A stretch of DNA of 64,000 nt. Source: DAOULY01 sp034414595. GTDB taxonomy: Bacteria; Chloroflexota; Dehalococcoidia; SZUA-161; JAUWZY01. How positions within the stretch are numbered: the stretch's first letter is position 1; each line of letters begins with the position of its first letter. Of the stretch, positions 24,551 through 33,873 are shown piece by piece. The notes beneath the pieces are model-generated. The model saw nothing but the letters and a program-made list of their open reading frames with translations. It had not been told where the DNA came from and did no database searches. Location of the stretch: contig DAOULY010000011.1 of the NCBI GenBank assembly GCA_034414595.1, forward strand, positions 147,830 to 211,829, given 5' to 3'. Position numbers and translations under genes: made by a program.

Positions 24551-25468
24551 CTATAATACAGGTCGAGGCATTAGCCCGGCCTCTTCCACGATGGCGGGAA
24601 CAATCTCTTCCCAGGCAACCGCCATTATGTGAACGCCGTGAACCTCTGGTATATCCTTAAGCTGCTCGATTATCTCCAGGCATATGCGCTTCCCTTCCTC
24701 GCGAGCGTCCTTGGCATCTTCCATCCGGGTGACCAACTCATCGGGGAGGGTGACGCCGGAGACGTAATCCCTCATATACCTGGCCATACCCGCTGATTTG
24801 ATCGGTATCACCCCAGCTATGATGTGGACCTGCTTGTCCAGGCCCTTATCCTTCAATATTTTCATCCATTTGGAGAATTTGTCAACATCAAAGACTGCCT
24901 GCGTCTGGATGAAGTCTGCCCCGGCTTTTACCTTCTTGGACAGCCTGATTGCTCGATACTCGAATGGATCGGCGAACGGGTTTTCCGTAGCCCCGATGAA
25001 CAATGGCACCTCTCCAGATACCTCCTCGCCACATACGAACTTCTTGTCATCACGCATCATCTTCAAAGCTTGGATAAGCTGCATGGAGTCGAGGTCATAG
25101 ACGCCCTTGGACGTGGGGTGGTTACCGAAGGTCTGATGATCCCCGGATAAGCACAGGACGTTCCCGATGCCCAATGCCACTGCTCCCAGAACATCGCTCT
25201 GAATGGCGATCCGGTTTCTGTCTCGGCAGACGACCTGCATTAACGGGTCGGCGCCAAGCTCTTTCAGGATGACACAGCCTGCCAGGCTGGACATCCGCAC
25301 GATGGCAGTCTGATTGTCGGTCACATTCAGGGCATCGCAGCATGATTTCAGCATCTCACCTTTGCGCTGGACAACCTTAGCTGACGCTCCTTTGGGCGGA
25401 CCGACCTCAGCGGTTACGGCAAACTTGCCACTCTCCAGGACTTTCTCTAGGTTAGTACCAGCTTTCAT
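24551..25468 (-). CDS. metF: 5,10-Methylenetetrahydrofolate reductase
   Basis: About 305 residues of the MetF flavoprotein family: FAVTAEVGPPKGAS near residue 15, DALNVTDNQTAIVRMSS, GIGNVLCLSGDH, GADFIQTQAVFDVD. It reduces methylene-THF to methyl-THF, the methyl-branch step of the Wood-Ljungdahl pathway. Start ATG at 25468 (MKAGTNLEKV) is chosen because GAAAGGG lies before it; GTG at 25492, overlapping the kinase stop, is the alternative. Neighbouring metV supplies its partner subunit. Confidence 0.92.
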   Translation of the reverse strand: MKAGTNLEKVLESGKFAVTAEVGPPKGASAKVVQRKGEMLKSCCDALNVTDNQTAIVRMSSLAGCVILKELGADPLMQVVCRDRNRIAIQSDVLGAVALGIGNVLCLSGDHQTFGNHPTSKGVYDLDSMQLIQALKMMRDDKKFVCGEEVSGEVPLFIGATENPFADPFEYRAIRLSKKVKAGADFIQTQAVFDVDKFSKWMKILKDKGLDKQVHIIAGVIPIKSAGMARYMRDYVSGVTLPDELVTRMEDAKDAREEGKRICLEIIEQLKDIPEVHGVHIMAVAWEEIVPAIVEEAGLMPRPVL

Positions 25469-25488
25469 GATTAGTACCCTTTCCGTTT

Positions 25489-26598
25489 TCACTTCTTGGG
25501 CAGGGTGAAGGTGAACTTGGTGCCCCTCTCCGATTCTGGATAGGGACTCTCGGCCCAGATCCGCCCCCCATGGCCCTCGACGATCTTCTTGGCTATCGCT
25601 AGGCCCAAGCCAGCGCCGCTCTCCGCGGCGCTACCCCGATAGAAGTCATCAAATATCCGAGGTAGCTCTTCCTCTGGGATACCTATGCCGGTATCCATGA
25701 CCTCCACCAGGAGGTGGGCCTCATTATCCTTGACCCTGAGCGTTACCTTGCCCCCTTTGGGCGTGAACTTGATGGCATTGGCCAGAAGGTTAGTGAACAC
25801 CTGTTGCAGGCGATCTGAAGCTCCACTGATCGGAGGTAGCAAAGGAGGCAAATCGGCACGTAGTTTCACTCCCCTCTCATTGGCCAGAGGGCGCAAGGTC
25901 GCCAGGCAGTGCCGAGCCACCTGTTTCAAGTATAATTTCTCCTTCTTGAATTCCCCGGTATCCATGCGGGATATATCCAGGATGTCGTCGATCAGGTTAA
26001 GTAGTTCAGCTATCCTTTCTTTACTCCGGAGCAGCATGTTGCGCTGCTTTTCCGTGATCTCGCCAGCATATCCGTCGAGCATCACATGGTGGTAGCTCTG
26101 CACCGCGGCCAGGGGGGCCTTTAGATCGTGTGAGGCTACAGACAGGACGTGTGCCAGGGTCCCTCTCACATGGCTGAGCCGGGAGCGCACGATGTCGAGG
26201 AGCTTACGCGTCACCTCATAGGCAATCCGGTAGTCCTCATCAAAGAGATGGCGCAGACCGGCAGTGTCTACAGCAATAACCTTGGTATTCTCCAAGCATC
26301 GCGCCGAGCTGGTGAAGGCCTGGCCGTCTACCGCTGACCAGCCAAAGGCCTCGCCCGGAGTCACAATCTCAATGGTGGCCCGCCGCCGCGACTGGGTGCC
26401 AAGGCTGAGACCCATATCCAGAACTACCTTACCCTCTTCCACAACATACAGTTCTCGTGCTATATTACCTTCGGAGAAGACTTCTGCGCCGGCCTCATAG
26501 ACCTCCTGGCGACATACCTTGACTATCTTGTCCAACTCCTCCTCGGTCAGCTCTCCGAAGAACTCAGATTTCCTCAACACCTCTTTGATAGTTGCCAT
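25489..26598 (-). CDS. Sensor histidine kinase with cyclic-nucleotide-binding-like domain
   Basis: About 369 residues, soluble. Residues 1-130 form a CAP-type cNMP-binding-like barrel (FFGELTEEELDKIVKV, LYVVEEGKVVLDM, GEAFGWSAV). Then HisKA (VASHDLKAPLAAVQSY with phospho-His) and HATPase (NLLANAIKFTP, DTGIGIPEEE, GAGLGLAIAKK). Start ATG at 26598 (MATIKEVLRK), 17 bp after metV; the longer frame is a metV shadow. A soluble kinase inside the metV-metF run suggests sensing of an internal signal such as redox or a metabolite; its likely targets are the two receiver proteins downstream. Confidence 0.92.
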   Translation of the reverse strand: MATIKEVLRKSEFFGELTEEELDKIVKVCRQEVYEAGAEVFSEGNIARELYVVEEGKVVLDMGLSLGTQSRRRATIEIVTPGEAFGWSAVDGQAFTSSARCLENTKVIAVDTAGLRHLFDEDYRIAYEVTRKLLDIVRSRLSHVRGTLAHVLSVASHDLKAPLAAVQSYHHVMLDGYAGEITEKQRNMLLRSKERIAELLNLIDDILDISRMDTGEFKKEKLYLKQVARHCLATLRPLANERGVKLRADLPPLLPPISGASDRLQQVFTNLLANAIKFTPKGGKVTLRVKDNEAHLLVEVMDTGIGIPEEELPRIFDDFYRGSAAESGAGLGLAIAKKIVEGHGGRIWAESPYPESERGTKFTFTLPKK

Positions 26599-26615
26599 CT
26601 CCCAACCCACACCCC

Positions 26616-27278
26616 CTATTGCTTCGCCATCACCTGACGATATGCGGGCGGCCCGCCAGTGAGGGAGACACTCCAGTCCTTGGGAGGTACAATCCTTTCC
26701 AGCTTGTCCAACCTCCCCAGATGTGCCAGTCGCTGGATGATCTCGTCCCAGGCGCAGGGGAGGTCCGGTGAGACCTCGCACTTTCCTTCCACCGAACCAC
26801 CGCAGGGCCCATTGAGCAACATTTTAGCACATCTGGCAATGGGGCAGATGCCGCCGGTGAACTCCAGGACGCAATCACCACACTCCAGGCAGGGCAGACC
26901 CTCATTCCATTCGCTGTGGCGACCGCCCATGGATACGGTATCACAACCAGGATGGATTACCTTATCAACAACAGCAGAAGTTGCCTGAACGCCAGCCCCA
27001 CAGCACAAGAGCAATATCGAATCAGCAGCCACGATCTTATCCTCATGAGCCCGAAGCGTCAACTTAACTAGGTCCTCATTGCAGACAAAATCGATGAGAG
27101 ATGTGCCGGTGACCGCTTTGCCCACACCCTCCAGTTGTTGCTTCATGTCCAGAACCTGCTCCTCGCCACCGGTTTCGCAGCCATCGGCGCAACCTTTGCA
27201 ACCCACTAGGAAGACACTGCTCTCCCCGTCCAGGTATTCAAGGATCTTCTCCAGAGGTTTTTGCTTTGTAGTCAGCAT
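26616..27278 (-). CDS. metV: MetV-type zinc/iron-binding partner of methylene-THF reductase
   Basis: A 220-residue protein of the methylene-tetrahydrofolate reductase C-terminal (MTHFR_C) family. Cys-rich: VGCKGCADGCETGG near 26, LLLCCGAG near 92, CLECGDCVLEFTGGICPIARC near 127 and GPCGGS near 155. In acetogens MetV pairs with MetF and takes part in ferredoxin- or NADH-linked reduction. It is here sandwiched between the hydrogenase protease gene (9 bp) and the kinase. Confidence 0.88.
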   Translation of the reverse strand: MLTTKQKPLEKILEYLDGESSVFLVGCKGCADGCETGGEEQVLDMKQQLEGVGKAVTGTSLIDFVCNEDLVKLTLRAHEDKIVAADSILLLCCGAGVQATSAVVDKVIHPGCDTVSMGGRHSEWNEGLPCLECGDCVLEFTGGICPIARCAKMLLNGPCGGSVEGKCEVSPDLPCAWDEIIQRLAHLGRLDKLERIVPPKDWSVSLTGGPPAYRQVMAKQ

Positions 27279-27287
27279 TTTCTTCCC

Positions 27288-27770
27288 TCACTTGCTGCGG
27301 CCGACTTCCTCCAGCACTACTTCAACTATCCGAGGAATTCGCCTTTCCAGCTCTGGAGATAGCTGTGTCCCCCAGTCTATCTCCTTAGGCTCGACACCGA
27401 TGATGATCGTCTGCTCTGGTTTGTGCCCGCTGAGGCTCATTAGCTTCAGACTCTCAAGCACTCCCAGCTGGTGCAGCGACGTCATCGGCTGTGGCTCTAT
27501 TTCCTCAGGGGTGAACCGGTAGACTGTTCCCGGCTCATCTTCCCCCTTTGCCGCATCAACTATTATCAACTTGCTCACCGTCTCGGGTAGGTTGAAGGCA
27601 TCGGGAGAGGTACCACCATCGATGACTTCAACCTCAATCCTCTCAAATGAGGACTTCTCTTGCAGAGCTCGGGCAACATGAACCCCTACCCCTTCGTCGC
27701 GCAGCAGTTCGTTGCCGATGCCAAGGACTACAACCCTGGCTTCAGTATTGCCTCCGAGCTTCTCAAGCAT
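27288..27770 (-). CDS. Hydrogenase maturation protease
   Basis: A 160-residue HyaD/HycI-family endopeptidase: VLGIGNELLRDEGVGVHVAR and a later Asp/His pair (VIDGGTSPD, MTSLHQLGV). It removes the C-terminal peptide of the large subunit after Ni insertion. It directly follows that subunit (no gap), whose tail beyond the DPCxxCxxH motif fits cleavage. Confidence 0.93.
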   Translation of the reverse strand: MLEKLGGNTEARVVVLGIGNELLRDEGVGVHVARALQEKSSFERIEVEVIDGGTSPDAFNLPETVSKLIIVDAAKGEDEPGTVYRFTPEEIEPQPMTSLHQLGVLESLKLMSLSGHKPEQTIIIGVEPKEIDWGTQLSPELERRIPRIVEVVLEEVGRSK

Positions 27771-29330
27771 CTATACTACCTGCCATTTACCCAGCTTTTG
27801 CCCTTTCGGCGTCACTAAATGGACGGCGCAGGCGAGGCACGGGTCGAAGGACCTGACAATGCGCACCACCTCAAAGGGATTTTGGTCATCGGCTATCTTG
27901 ATCCCGGTGAGCGCCTGTTCCAGGGGGCCGGGTTGGCCCTCATCATCGCGCGGGGACATATTCCAGGTGCTTGGAACCACACACTGGTAGTTTGCGATTT
28001 TCTTGTCCTTGATCTCGATCCAGTGCCCTAGGGCACCCCTGGCCGCATCCACCAGCCCCATACCCCTTGATTCCTCGGGAATAGTGTAAGCTGTGTAAAC
28101 CGGTTCTCCCGGCTTGATCTGAAGTAACCATTCCCCCATCTGGTCGGCCACGAGTTTGGTATATAGGGCCCGAGCCAAGTGGCGTCCCAAAACGGAGAAC
28201 AGAGCATCGGGGCCAGCTTTTAGTCTGGCCAAGGCTGAATCCACGAGAGACTTGACCTTCGGTTCACCGCTGGCATAGGTGACCGCGATCCGAGCCAGGG
28301 GGCCAACCTCGTGAACCTTGCCGTCATAGCGGGGTGATTTCACCCAGGAGTAGGCTCCATCTTTCCTCATCTCGGGCTTGGTCTCTCCCTCAGCTGGCTT
28401 CCTGCCGCTGGTGGAGTCTGCATACCATGAGTGCCTTACCTGCTCGGTAATCTTATCCGTATCAAGGCTTTGCCAACGTAGGTCGGCGGAGACGGTGCCT
28501 TGCTTAAGCAGCCTTTCTCTCTTGGTCAGATCTGGGTTCTGGCCATCCAGATCGAAGCTCCCGTAGGAGAGCAAATTGCGGCAGCCGACGCCGATCTCAG
28601 CATAGTCCCCATATGCCTCAGCGACCATAATGACATCTGGAATATAAACGTTGTCAATGAAATCTCTGAGTTCGTTCAACCTCCACAAAAAGGAAGCTAT
28701 CTTATCCACGGTGGGGACTTCAGTGACACCTCCAGGGACAACGGCCATGTTATGAGGCATCTTGCCGCCAAAGATGGACAGCATCTCCTGACCCTTGCGG
28801 CGCATATTCAGGGCCTCGACATAATGGGCGGCTGCCTGCTGGTTGGCCTCGTCGCTCAGGCGGTAGTCTCCTTCGTAGCGCGGGACAAATGGGGCGAGCT
28901 CGCCCCGTTCGATAAAGCTCTTTACGGAATTGAGCACGGGATTCGAACCATCATAATTGGCTACTTTGGCTATGTCTACATAGTCCAGGGCCGTGAGGTG
29001 GTAGAAATGGAGTATGTGGTCTGCAATGTGAGCAGCGCCTAAAATCAGGTTGCGGATGAGCCTGCCGTTATCCGGTATCTTGTCGGCTATACCGAAGGCG
29101 CTATCCAAATTTAGGGTAGCGGCTATGGAATGACTGGTGGGGCAGACCCCGCAGATGCGCTGGGTTATCCGTTGGGCGTCACGGGGATCCCTCCCCTTCA
29201 TAATCAACTCCAGGCCTCGGTAGAGGGTGCCCTCGCTCTTGGCCTCCTTGACCTCCCCGTTCTCCACCATGACCTCCACCTTGAGATGGCCTTCGATGCG
29301 AGTTATCGGGTCGATCACAATCTTGTGCAT
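27771..29330 (-). CDS. NiFe hydrogenase large subunit
   Basis: 519 residues. Ni ligands: RICGVCPTSHS near residue 58 and DPCLACAVH near the end; the fourth position is Cys, so this is NiFe, not NiFeSe, despite the Sec machinery nearby. The 14 residues after the His (LVTPKGQKLGKWQVV) are the peptide removed on maturation. It pairs with the small subunit just upstream. Placed with metV/metF, it probably feeds H2 electrons to one-carbon reduction (inference). Confidence 0.96.
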   Translation of the reverse strand: MHKIVIDPITRIEGHLKVEVMVENGEVKEAKSEGTLYRGLELIMKGRDPRDAQRITQRICGVCPTSHSIAATLNLDSAFGIADKIPDNGRLIRNLILGAAHIADHILHFYHLTALDYVDIAKVANYDGSNPVLNSVKSFIERGELAPFVPRYEGDYRLSDEANQQAAAHYVEALNMRRKGQEMLSIFGGKMPHNMAVVPGGVTEVPTVDKIASFLWRLNELRDFIDNVYIPDVIMVAEAYGDYAEIGVGCRNLLSYGSFDLDGQNPDLTKRERLLKQGTVSADLRWQSLDTDKITEQVRHSWYADSTSGRKPAEGETKPEMRKDGAYSWVKSPRYDGKVHEVGPLARIAVTYASGEPKVKSLVDSALARLKAGPDALFSVLGRHLARALYTKLVADQMGEWLLQIKPGEPVYTAYTIPEESRGMGLVDAARGALGHWIEIKDKKIANYQCVVPSTWNMSPRDDEGQPGPLEQALTGIKIADDQNPFEVVRIVRSFDPCLACAVHLVTPKGQKLGKWQVV

Positions 29331-30227
29331 CTAATCACCACCTTTGGCTTGCTGAGCGATGTTTGGCAGCTCGGCTGCAGTTGTTTTTTCATAGAAGGGG
29401 GCAACCACATCAGGGAAACCGGGGGCAGCGCAGCCGATGCAAAGCCCCCCGCAACCTACGCACCAATTGGTGCCGTTATTCCAAAGCCTGGTGGGGCAAT
29501 CGGCGTGGGTCACCGGGCCCTTGCACCCAAGTTCATAGAGGCAGCCTGGATCGCTCAGCTTTTTAGCGAACTTTTGCTCATCGTAATAGGCTCGCCGAGG
29601 GCAATTCTCGTGGATCAGTTGGCCATAGAAGGCCTTGGGGCGTCCAAATTCGTCTATGTCCTGAGGCTTGGGCAGGCCAAAGAGGATTATACTTGCCACC
29701 GTGCCCACAAACCAATCTGGATGAGGGGGACAGCCAGGGACATTTACCACGGGCGTTGCTATGTTGCGGGAGCTGAGGAGCTTGGATACAGGAACACAGC
29801 CGGTGGGATTTGGGCTTCCCGCCGGGATGCCGCCGAAGGCAGCACAGCTGCCCAGAGCGATCACCGCCAGCGCATCTCTGCCCAGCGACTCTACCCGAGA
29901 AAGCATGGTCACCGGTTTGCCTTCATGTTCTCCGATGGTTCCATAGGCGCCATCTTCCGCCGTAGGTATTGCGCCCTCAACCACCAGGACATAGCCTCCC
30001 TTGCTCTCTCGCTGGGTCTGCTCCAGCACCTCTAGCACCGGCTCGCCTGAGCCTGCCATCACCGTGGCGTGAAACCTCAGGTTGACATGGCTGCCGGGTA
30101 TGACCTCGTCAACCAGCACGTTCTTAATGCTCGGGCTCACTGAGTTTAGCACTGATACCGAGCATCCGGTACAAGCTGCTCCTGCCAACCAGAGCACTGG
30201 GTATTCCTTAGCTGCAGAGTTTCCCAT
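29331..30227 (-). CDS. NiFe hydrogenase small subunit
   Basis: About 298 residues. LAGAACTGCSVSVLNS ligates the proximal cluster; GCPPHPDW, then NCPRRAYYDEQKF, GCKGPVTHADCP and CVGCGGLCIGCAAPGF give the other clusters. There is no twin-arginine signal, unlike exported uptake hydrogenases, so the enzyme is likely cytoplasmic. Start ATG at 30227 (MGNSAAKE) has GGAGAG 5 bases upstream; ATG 30239 is the alternative. First gene of the hydrogenase-metVF run. Confidence 0.94.
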   Translation of the reverse strand: MGNSAAKEYPVLWLAGAACTGCSVSVLNSVSPSIKNVLVDEVIPGSHVNLRFHATVMAGSGEPVLEVLEQTQRESKGGYVLVVEGAIPTAEDGAYGTIGEHEGKPVTMLSRVESLGRDALAVIALGSCAAFGGIPAGSPNPTGCVPVSKLLSSRNIATPVVNVPGCPPHPDWFVGTVASIILFGLPKPQDIDEFGRPKAFYGQLIHENCPRRAYYDEQKFAKKLSDPGCLYELGCKGPVTHADCPTRLWNNGTNWCVGCGGLCIGCAAPGFPDVVAPFYEKTTAAELPNIAQQAKGGD

Positions 30228-30333
30228 AGTTCTCTCCATTACTACAAAATTATACCCTGCTACATCGTATTGTCAGCCAGTGCGATGTGGCACTTTTGGA
30301 ATCGTATTTATATTTTGCTGCCGCTGATGAGCA

Positions 30334-30365
30334 TAAAAAAGCCCCCTTATTAAAACAAGGAGGCT
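30334..30365 (-). terminator. Terminator in the leader of the hydrogenase operon
   Basis: On the minus strand AGCCTCCTT pairs with AAGGGGGCT (one mismatch-type pair), followed by TTTTTT. It lies between the promoter at 30442-30470 and the first gene at 30227, so it either ends a small RNA of about 100 bases or acts as an attenuator. Confidence 0.75.
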
Positions 30366-30435
30366 CCATTAGACACGAGCACCTGCCATGTCAACTCTTA
30401 GGATTCCCCGTCTATAACCCTCTCCACGACGCTCT
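30366..30435 (-). promoter_or_regulatory. Leader RNA of the hydrogenase-metVF operon
   Basis: About 70 bases between the predicted start and the terminator. It contains a six-codon frame (MAGARV, stop) that ends at the foot of the terminator stem, and a GTG frame (VERVIDGES). It matches no riboswitch known to me. Confidence 0.45.
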
Positions 30436-30441
30436 GTTGCC

Positions 30442-30470
30442 ATTATATTGCACCAGAAACTGACTGTCAA
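30442..30470 (-). promoter_or_regulatory. Consensus promoter of the hydrogenase operon leader
   Basis: Minus strand TTGACA, 17 bases, TATAAT, an exact consensus. Start expected near 30435. Confidence 0.85.
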
Positions 30471-30548
30471 GCCCAATTGCATTCTTTCCGGACAATCACT
30501 GGTATTCGGGGGTGTGTGCTCGCTGGAGCCCATGATTCCGCGCTCCGA

Positions 30549-30577
30549 TTGAAAAGGAACTCCGCTTCAGCTATAAT
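30549..30577 (+). promoter_or_regulatory. Promoter overlapping the start of aspS
   Basis: TTGAAA, 17 bases, TATAAT. The predicted transcription start falls at 30583-30585, next to GTG 30585, so the mRNA would be leaderless. Confidence 0.65.
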
Positions 30578-30584
30578 GGTAAAA

Positions 30585-32381
30585 GTGAAGACTGCGCTGA
30601 GAACCCATAGCTGCGGTGAGCTAACCAGAGAGCACATTGAACGCAGAGTGGCCCTCGCCGGCTGGGTCAACCGCAGGCGGGATCACGGTGGGCTGATCTT
30701 CATCGACATCAGAGACCGCAGCGGCCTTGTTCAAGTCGTGTTCAACCCCGAGGTTTCCCCAGCAGGACACGAAGTGGCTGCTGAGATGCGCCAAGAATAT
30801 GTGATTCGCGTGGTCGGGACTGTGGTGCGGCGCCCTTCCGGGACTGAGAACCCGAAGCTGGCTACAGGTGAAATCGAGGTCATCGCTGATGAGGCGGAGC
30901 TGCTCAATCGGTCTAAGCCCGCCCCATTTGACATAAATGAAGAGGTGGAGGTCGATGAGGCAGTGCGCCTCAAGTACCGCTATCTGGACCTGAGGCGGCG
31001 CCGGCTGAAGGACAACATGCTCCTGCGGCATCGCGTGATTAAGTTCATCCGCGACTTCCTCGATACCCGAGGCTTTGTAGAGATAGAGACCCCAATCCTG
31101 CTCAAGAGTACCCCGGAGGGGGCACGGGACTACTTGGTGCCGAGCAGGCTGCATCCGGGCAGATTCTATGCCTTGCCCCAATCGCCGCAGCAGCTCAAGC
31201 AGCTGTTGATGGTTGCTGGCTTTGACAGGTACTTCCAAATCGCCAGGTGCTTCCGCGATGAAGACCTGCGTGCTGACCGCCAGCCTGAGTTTACCCAGTT
31301 GGACCTCGAGATGAGCTTCGTCGATGAAGATGATGTGCTAAATCTGATGGAGGAGCTGTTCACCTCATTAGTTGAGGACATAAGGCCAGAGATGAAGATG
31401 GTCAAGCCATTTGTTCGCCTTTCTTACCAAGAAGCTATGGAGCGCTATGGCAGCGATAAGCCCGACTTGCGCTTTGCCCTAGAGCTCGCTGATATCTCGG
31501 GCATCGTGGCTGGCTCCGATTTCTCCGTCTTCCGTTCGGCGCTCAGCGCCGGCGGACAGGTAAGAGGATTCTGTGCCCCGGGCTGTGCTTCATACTCCAG
31601 AAAGCAGCTCGAGGAGCTGGCCGATTTTGTCAGGGCTCGTGGTGCTCAGGGCCTGGTCACATTGGCCCTGCTCGGTGAGCAAGGAACTGAGAGTTTCAAT
31701 TTAGAACAAGTCCGCTCCGTAGCCGCCAAGTACCTGACCTTGGAGCAGGTGCAGCAGATCGCTCACAGAGTTGGAGCTAAGGTAGGTGATCTGATATTGG
31801 TCTGCGCTGACAAATCGAGAGTGGTTGATACGGCGCTATCACAGCTCAGGGTGGAGATAGGTTGCCGACTGGGACTCGCCGACCCCAATCTTTTGGCCTT
31901 CGCTTTCATCCAGGACTATCCCCTGCTGGAGTGGAACGAGGAGCAGGGGCGTTGGGAGGCAATGCACCATCCATTCACTGCCCCCCGTGACCAGGACCTG
32001 CCGCTGCTTGACCAGGCCCCGGATAAGGTTCGAGCCAAGCACTATGATTTCGTCTGCAATGGCCTCGAGCTCTCCAGCGGCTCGATCAGGATTCACAACC
32101 GGGAACTTCAGGAGAAGATATTTCGTCTCTTGGGGTATGACGATGGCGAAATCGAGGCTCGTTTCGGACATCTCCTCGAGGCCCTGGAGTATGGTGCTCC
32201 TCCGCACGGCGGCATTGCCCCCGGGATCGACCGGCTGGTAATGATTCTCGCCGGGGAGGAGACTATCAGGGAGGTTATTGCATTTCCCAAGACGCAGAGC
32301 GCTGTGGATCTGATGACTGGAGCCCCCGATCTGGTCTCCAGAGAGCAACTCAAGGAATTGCACTTGAATTTGGGAGGATAG
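30585..32381 (+). CDS. aspS: Aspartyl-tRNA synthetase
   Basis: A class II synthetase of about 598 residues. Anticodon-binding OB domain (RTHSCGELTREHIERRVAL), class II motif 2 (FQIARCFRDEDLRADRQPEF), a bacterial-type GAD insertion in the middle, and motif 3 (GGIAPGIDRLVMIL). GTG at 30585 (VKTALRTHS) is preferred because the promoter covers the ATG at 30576; the family also begins 2-5 residues before RTH. The trigger-factor gene follows at once. Confidence 0.95.
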   Translation: MKTALRTHSCGELTREHIERRVALAGWVNRRRDHGGLIFIDIRDRSGLVQVVFNPEVSPAGHEVAAEMRQEYVIRVVGTVVRRPSGTENPKLATGEIEVIADEAELLNRSKPAPFDINEEVEVDEAVRLKYRYLDLRRRRLKDNMLLRHRVIKFIRDFLDTRGFVEIETPILLKSTPEGARDYLVPSRLHPGRFYALPQSPQQLKQLLMVAGFDRYFQIARCFRDEDLRADRQPEFTQLDLEMSFVDEDDVLNLMEELFTSLVEDIRPEMKMVKPFVRLSYQEAMERYGSDKPDLRFALELADISGIVAGSDFSVFRSALSAGGQVRGFCAPGCASYSRKQLEELADFVRARGAQGLVTLALLGEQGTESFNLEQVRSVAAKYLTLEQVQQIAHRVGAKVGDLILVCADKSRVVDTALSQLRVEIGCRLGLADPNLLAFAFIQDYPLLEWNEEQGRWEAMHHPFTAPRDQDLPLLDQAPDKVRAKHYDFVCNGLELSSGSIRIHNRELQEKIFRLLGYDDGEIEARFGHLLEALEYGAPPHGGIAPGIDRLVMILAGEETIREVIAFPKTQSAVDLMTGAPDLVSREQLKELHLNLGG

Positions 32382-33653
32382 ATGAAAGCTACAGCGGATA
32401 GGATTGAGGGCTGTCAGGTGGTGCTTCAGGTCGAGGTCGAACCCGAGGAGCTGGAGCGCTCTTTGGCTCAGGCCTACCGCCACCTGGTCTCTAGGGCCAA
32501 GGTACCTGGCTTTCGCCAGGGGAAAGCACCGCGGCATATCTTAGAACGCTATCTGGGGAAGGAAGCCTTGCTCGATGAGGCTCTGGAGCATTTGATCCCT
32601 GAGCTCTACGCTAAAGCTGTTGCCGAGCAGGAAGTTGAGCCTGTAGGCCCGCCTCAGATTGAGCTGGCCCAGCTGGACCCGGTGACATTCAAGGCCACCG
32701 TTCCAGTGAGCCCTACCGTGGAACTGGGGGACTATCACAGCCTGGAAATGACCCTGGAGCCGGTGCAGGTCGGCGAAGAGCAGATAGATGAAGTCCTGCA
32801 ACAACTCCGTCGCATGCATTCTCGCTGGGAGTCTGTGGCTCGTCCGGCCCAGCTCGGCGACGTGGTAGCCATCGATGTCGAGGGCCGTGTTGGCGATAGG
32901 ACGGTGATCAACGAGAAGAGCCGATGGTATCAACTGTCCCCGGATTCATCTCTGCCTGCACCTGGCTTCGCTGAGGGGCTTCAGGGAATGGAGAAAGGCC
33001 AGGAGCGGGAATTCACCTTGGCTATTCCTGATGACTATCCTGCCCCGGAGCTTGTTGGCCAGGAATGCCAGTTCCGGGTTAAGGTGGCCGAGGTCAAGGA
33101 GGAGCATCTCCCTGACCTCGATGACGAGCTGGCCAAGAGCCTGGTTCAGGGAGTGGAGGGAGTTGACTCGTTGCGGGAGAAGGTCGCTGCCGACTTGAAG
33201 GCCAGCGGGGAAGCCCGAGCGCGCCTCGACCTGGAAGATAGGATCATAGATGCCATAGCTGACATGTCACGCATTGAATACCCCTCTATCTTGGTCCATG
33301 ATGAGCTGGAACGCTTGATGGCGGCACAGAGGGAGCAGTGGGGTGGCGCCAGCGGTTTCCAGGATCAACTCAAGCTCCGCGGCCAGACCGAGGAAGATTT
33401 TGAGAGGGAATTGCATCCTTTAGCTGAGAAGCGTGTCCTTCGCTCCTTGATCTTGGACAAGGTAACTGAGGCCGAGGGCATAGAGGTCAGCGACGCTGAA
33501 GTCGATGCCGAGATCGAGCGCCTGGCCTCTGGGGAGGGCGCTGAGAGAATGCGGCGGCTGCTATCCGCATCTCAAGCCCGTGATTCACTGAAAAGAGGGC
33601 TCCTTGGCAGGAGGGCGATGGAGCACCTGGTGCAGATTGCCACCCAAGCTTGA
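32382..33653 (+). CDS. tig: Trigger factor
   Basis: A 423-residue ribosome-associated chaperone and prolyl isomerase. The ribosome-binding signature lies near residue 45 (VPGFRQGKAPRHILERYLG, variant of GFRxGxxP), a PPIase FKBP domain spans about 150-240 (GDVVAIDVEGRVGDR), and the rest is the helical cradle. It starts directly after the aspS stop and is normal in length. Confidence 0.94.
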   Translation: MKATADRIEGCQVVLQVEVEPEELERSLAQAYRHLVSRAKVPGFRQGKAPRHILERYLGKEALLDEALEHLIPELYAKAVAEQEVEPVGPPQIELAQLDPVTFKATVPVSPTVELGDYHSLEMTLEPVQVGEEQIDEVLQQLRRMHSRWESVARPAQLGDVVAIDVEGRVGDRTVINEKSRWYQLSPDSSLPAPGFAEGLQGMEKGQEREFTLAIPDDYPAPELVGQECQFRVKVAEVKEEHLPDLDDELAKSLVQGVEGVDSLREKVAADLKASGEARARLDLEDRIIDAIADMSRIEYPSILVHDELERLMAAQREQWGGASGFQDQLKLRGQTEEDFERELHPLAEKRVLRSLILDKVTEAEGIEVSDAEVDAEIERLASGEGAERMRRLLSASQARDSLKRGLLGRRAMEHLVQIATQA

Positions 33654-33873
33654 CACCCAGAATAGCGGTATGATAATATTGATGCCAGCGAGAGCAAGCT
33701 TCGGGCTGAAGGCCAGAACTATCGAGGATACAAGCCCCAAAGCGGTAAAAGCTGGACGCGGACGGCCCGAGGTTGGTGCTTAGTAAGGCGGCTGACGATG
33801 TTTATGACCTCGTTTCAGATAACCCCAGATTCGACACGCTACTACCTATGGTTATGGAGGGAGGGGAGATAGG

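Noticed and set aside
27771..29330. Possible NiFeSe hydrogenase
   Set aside because: With Sec machinery nearby I looked for UGA at the Ni site, but the motif is DPCLACAVH with normal Cys codons.
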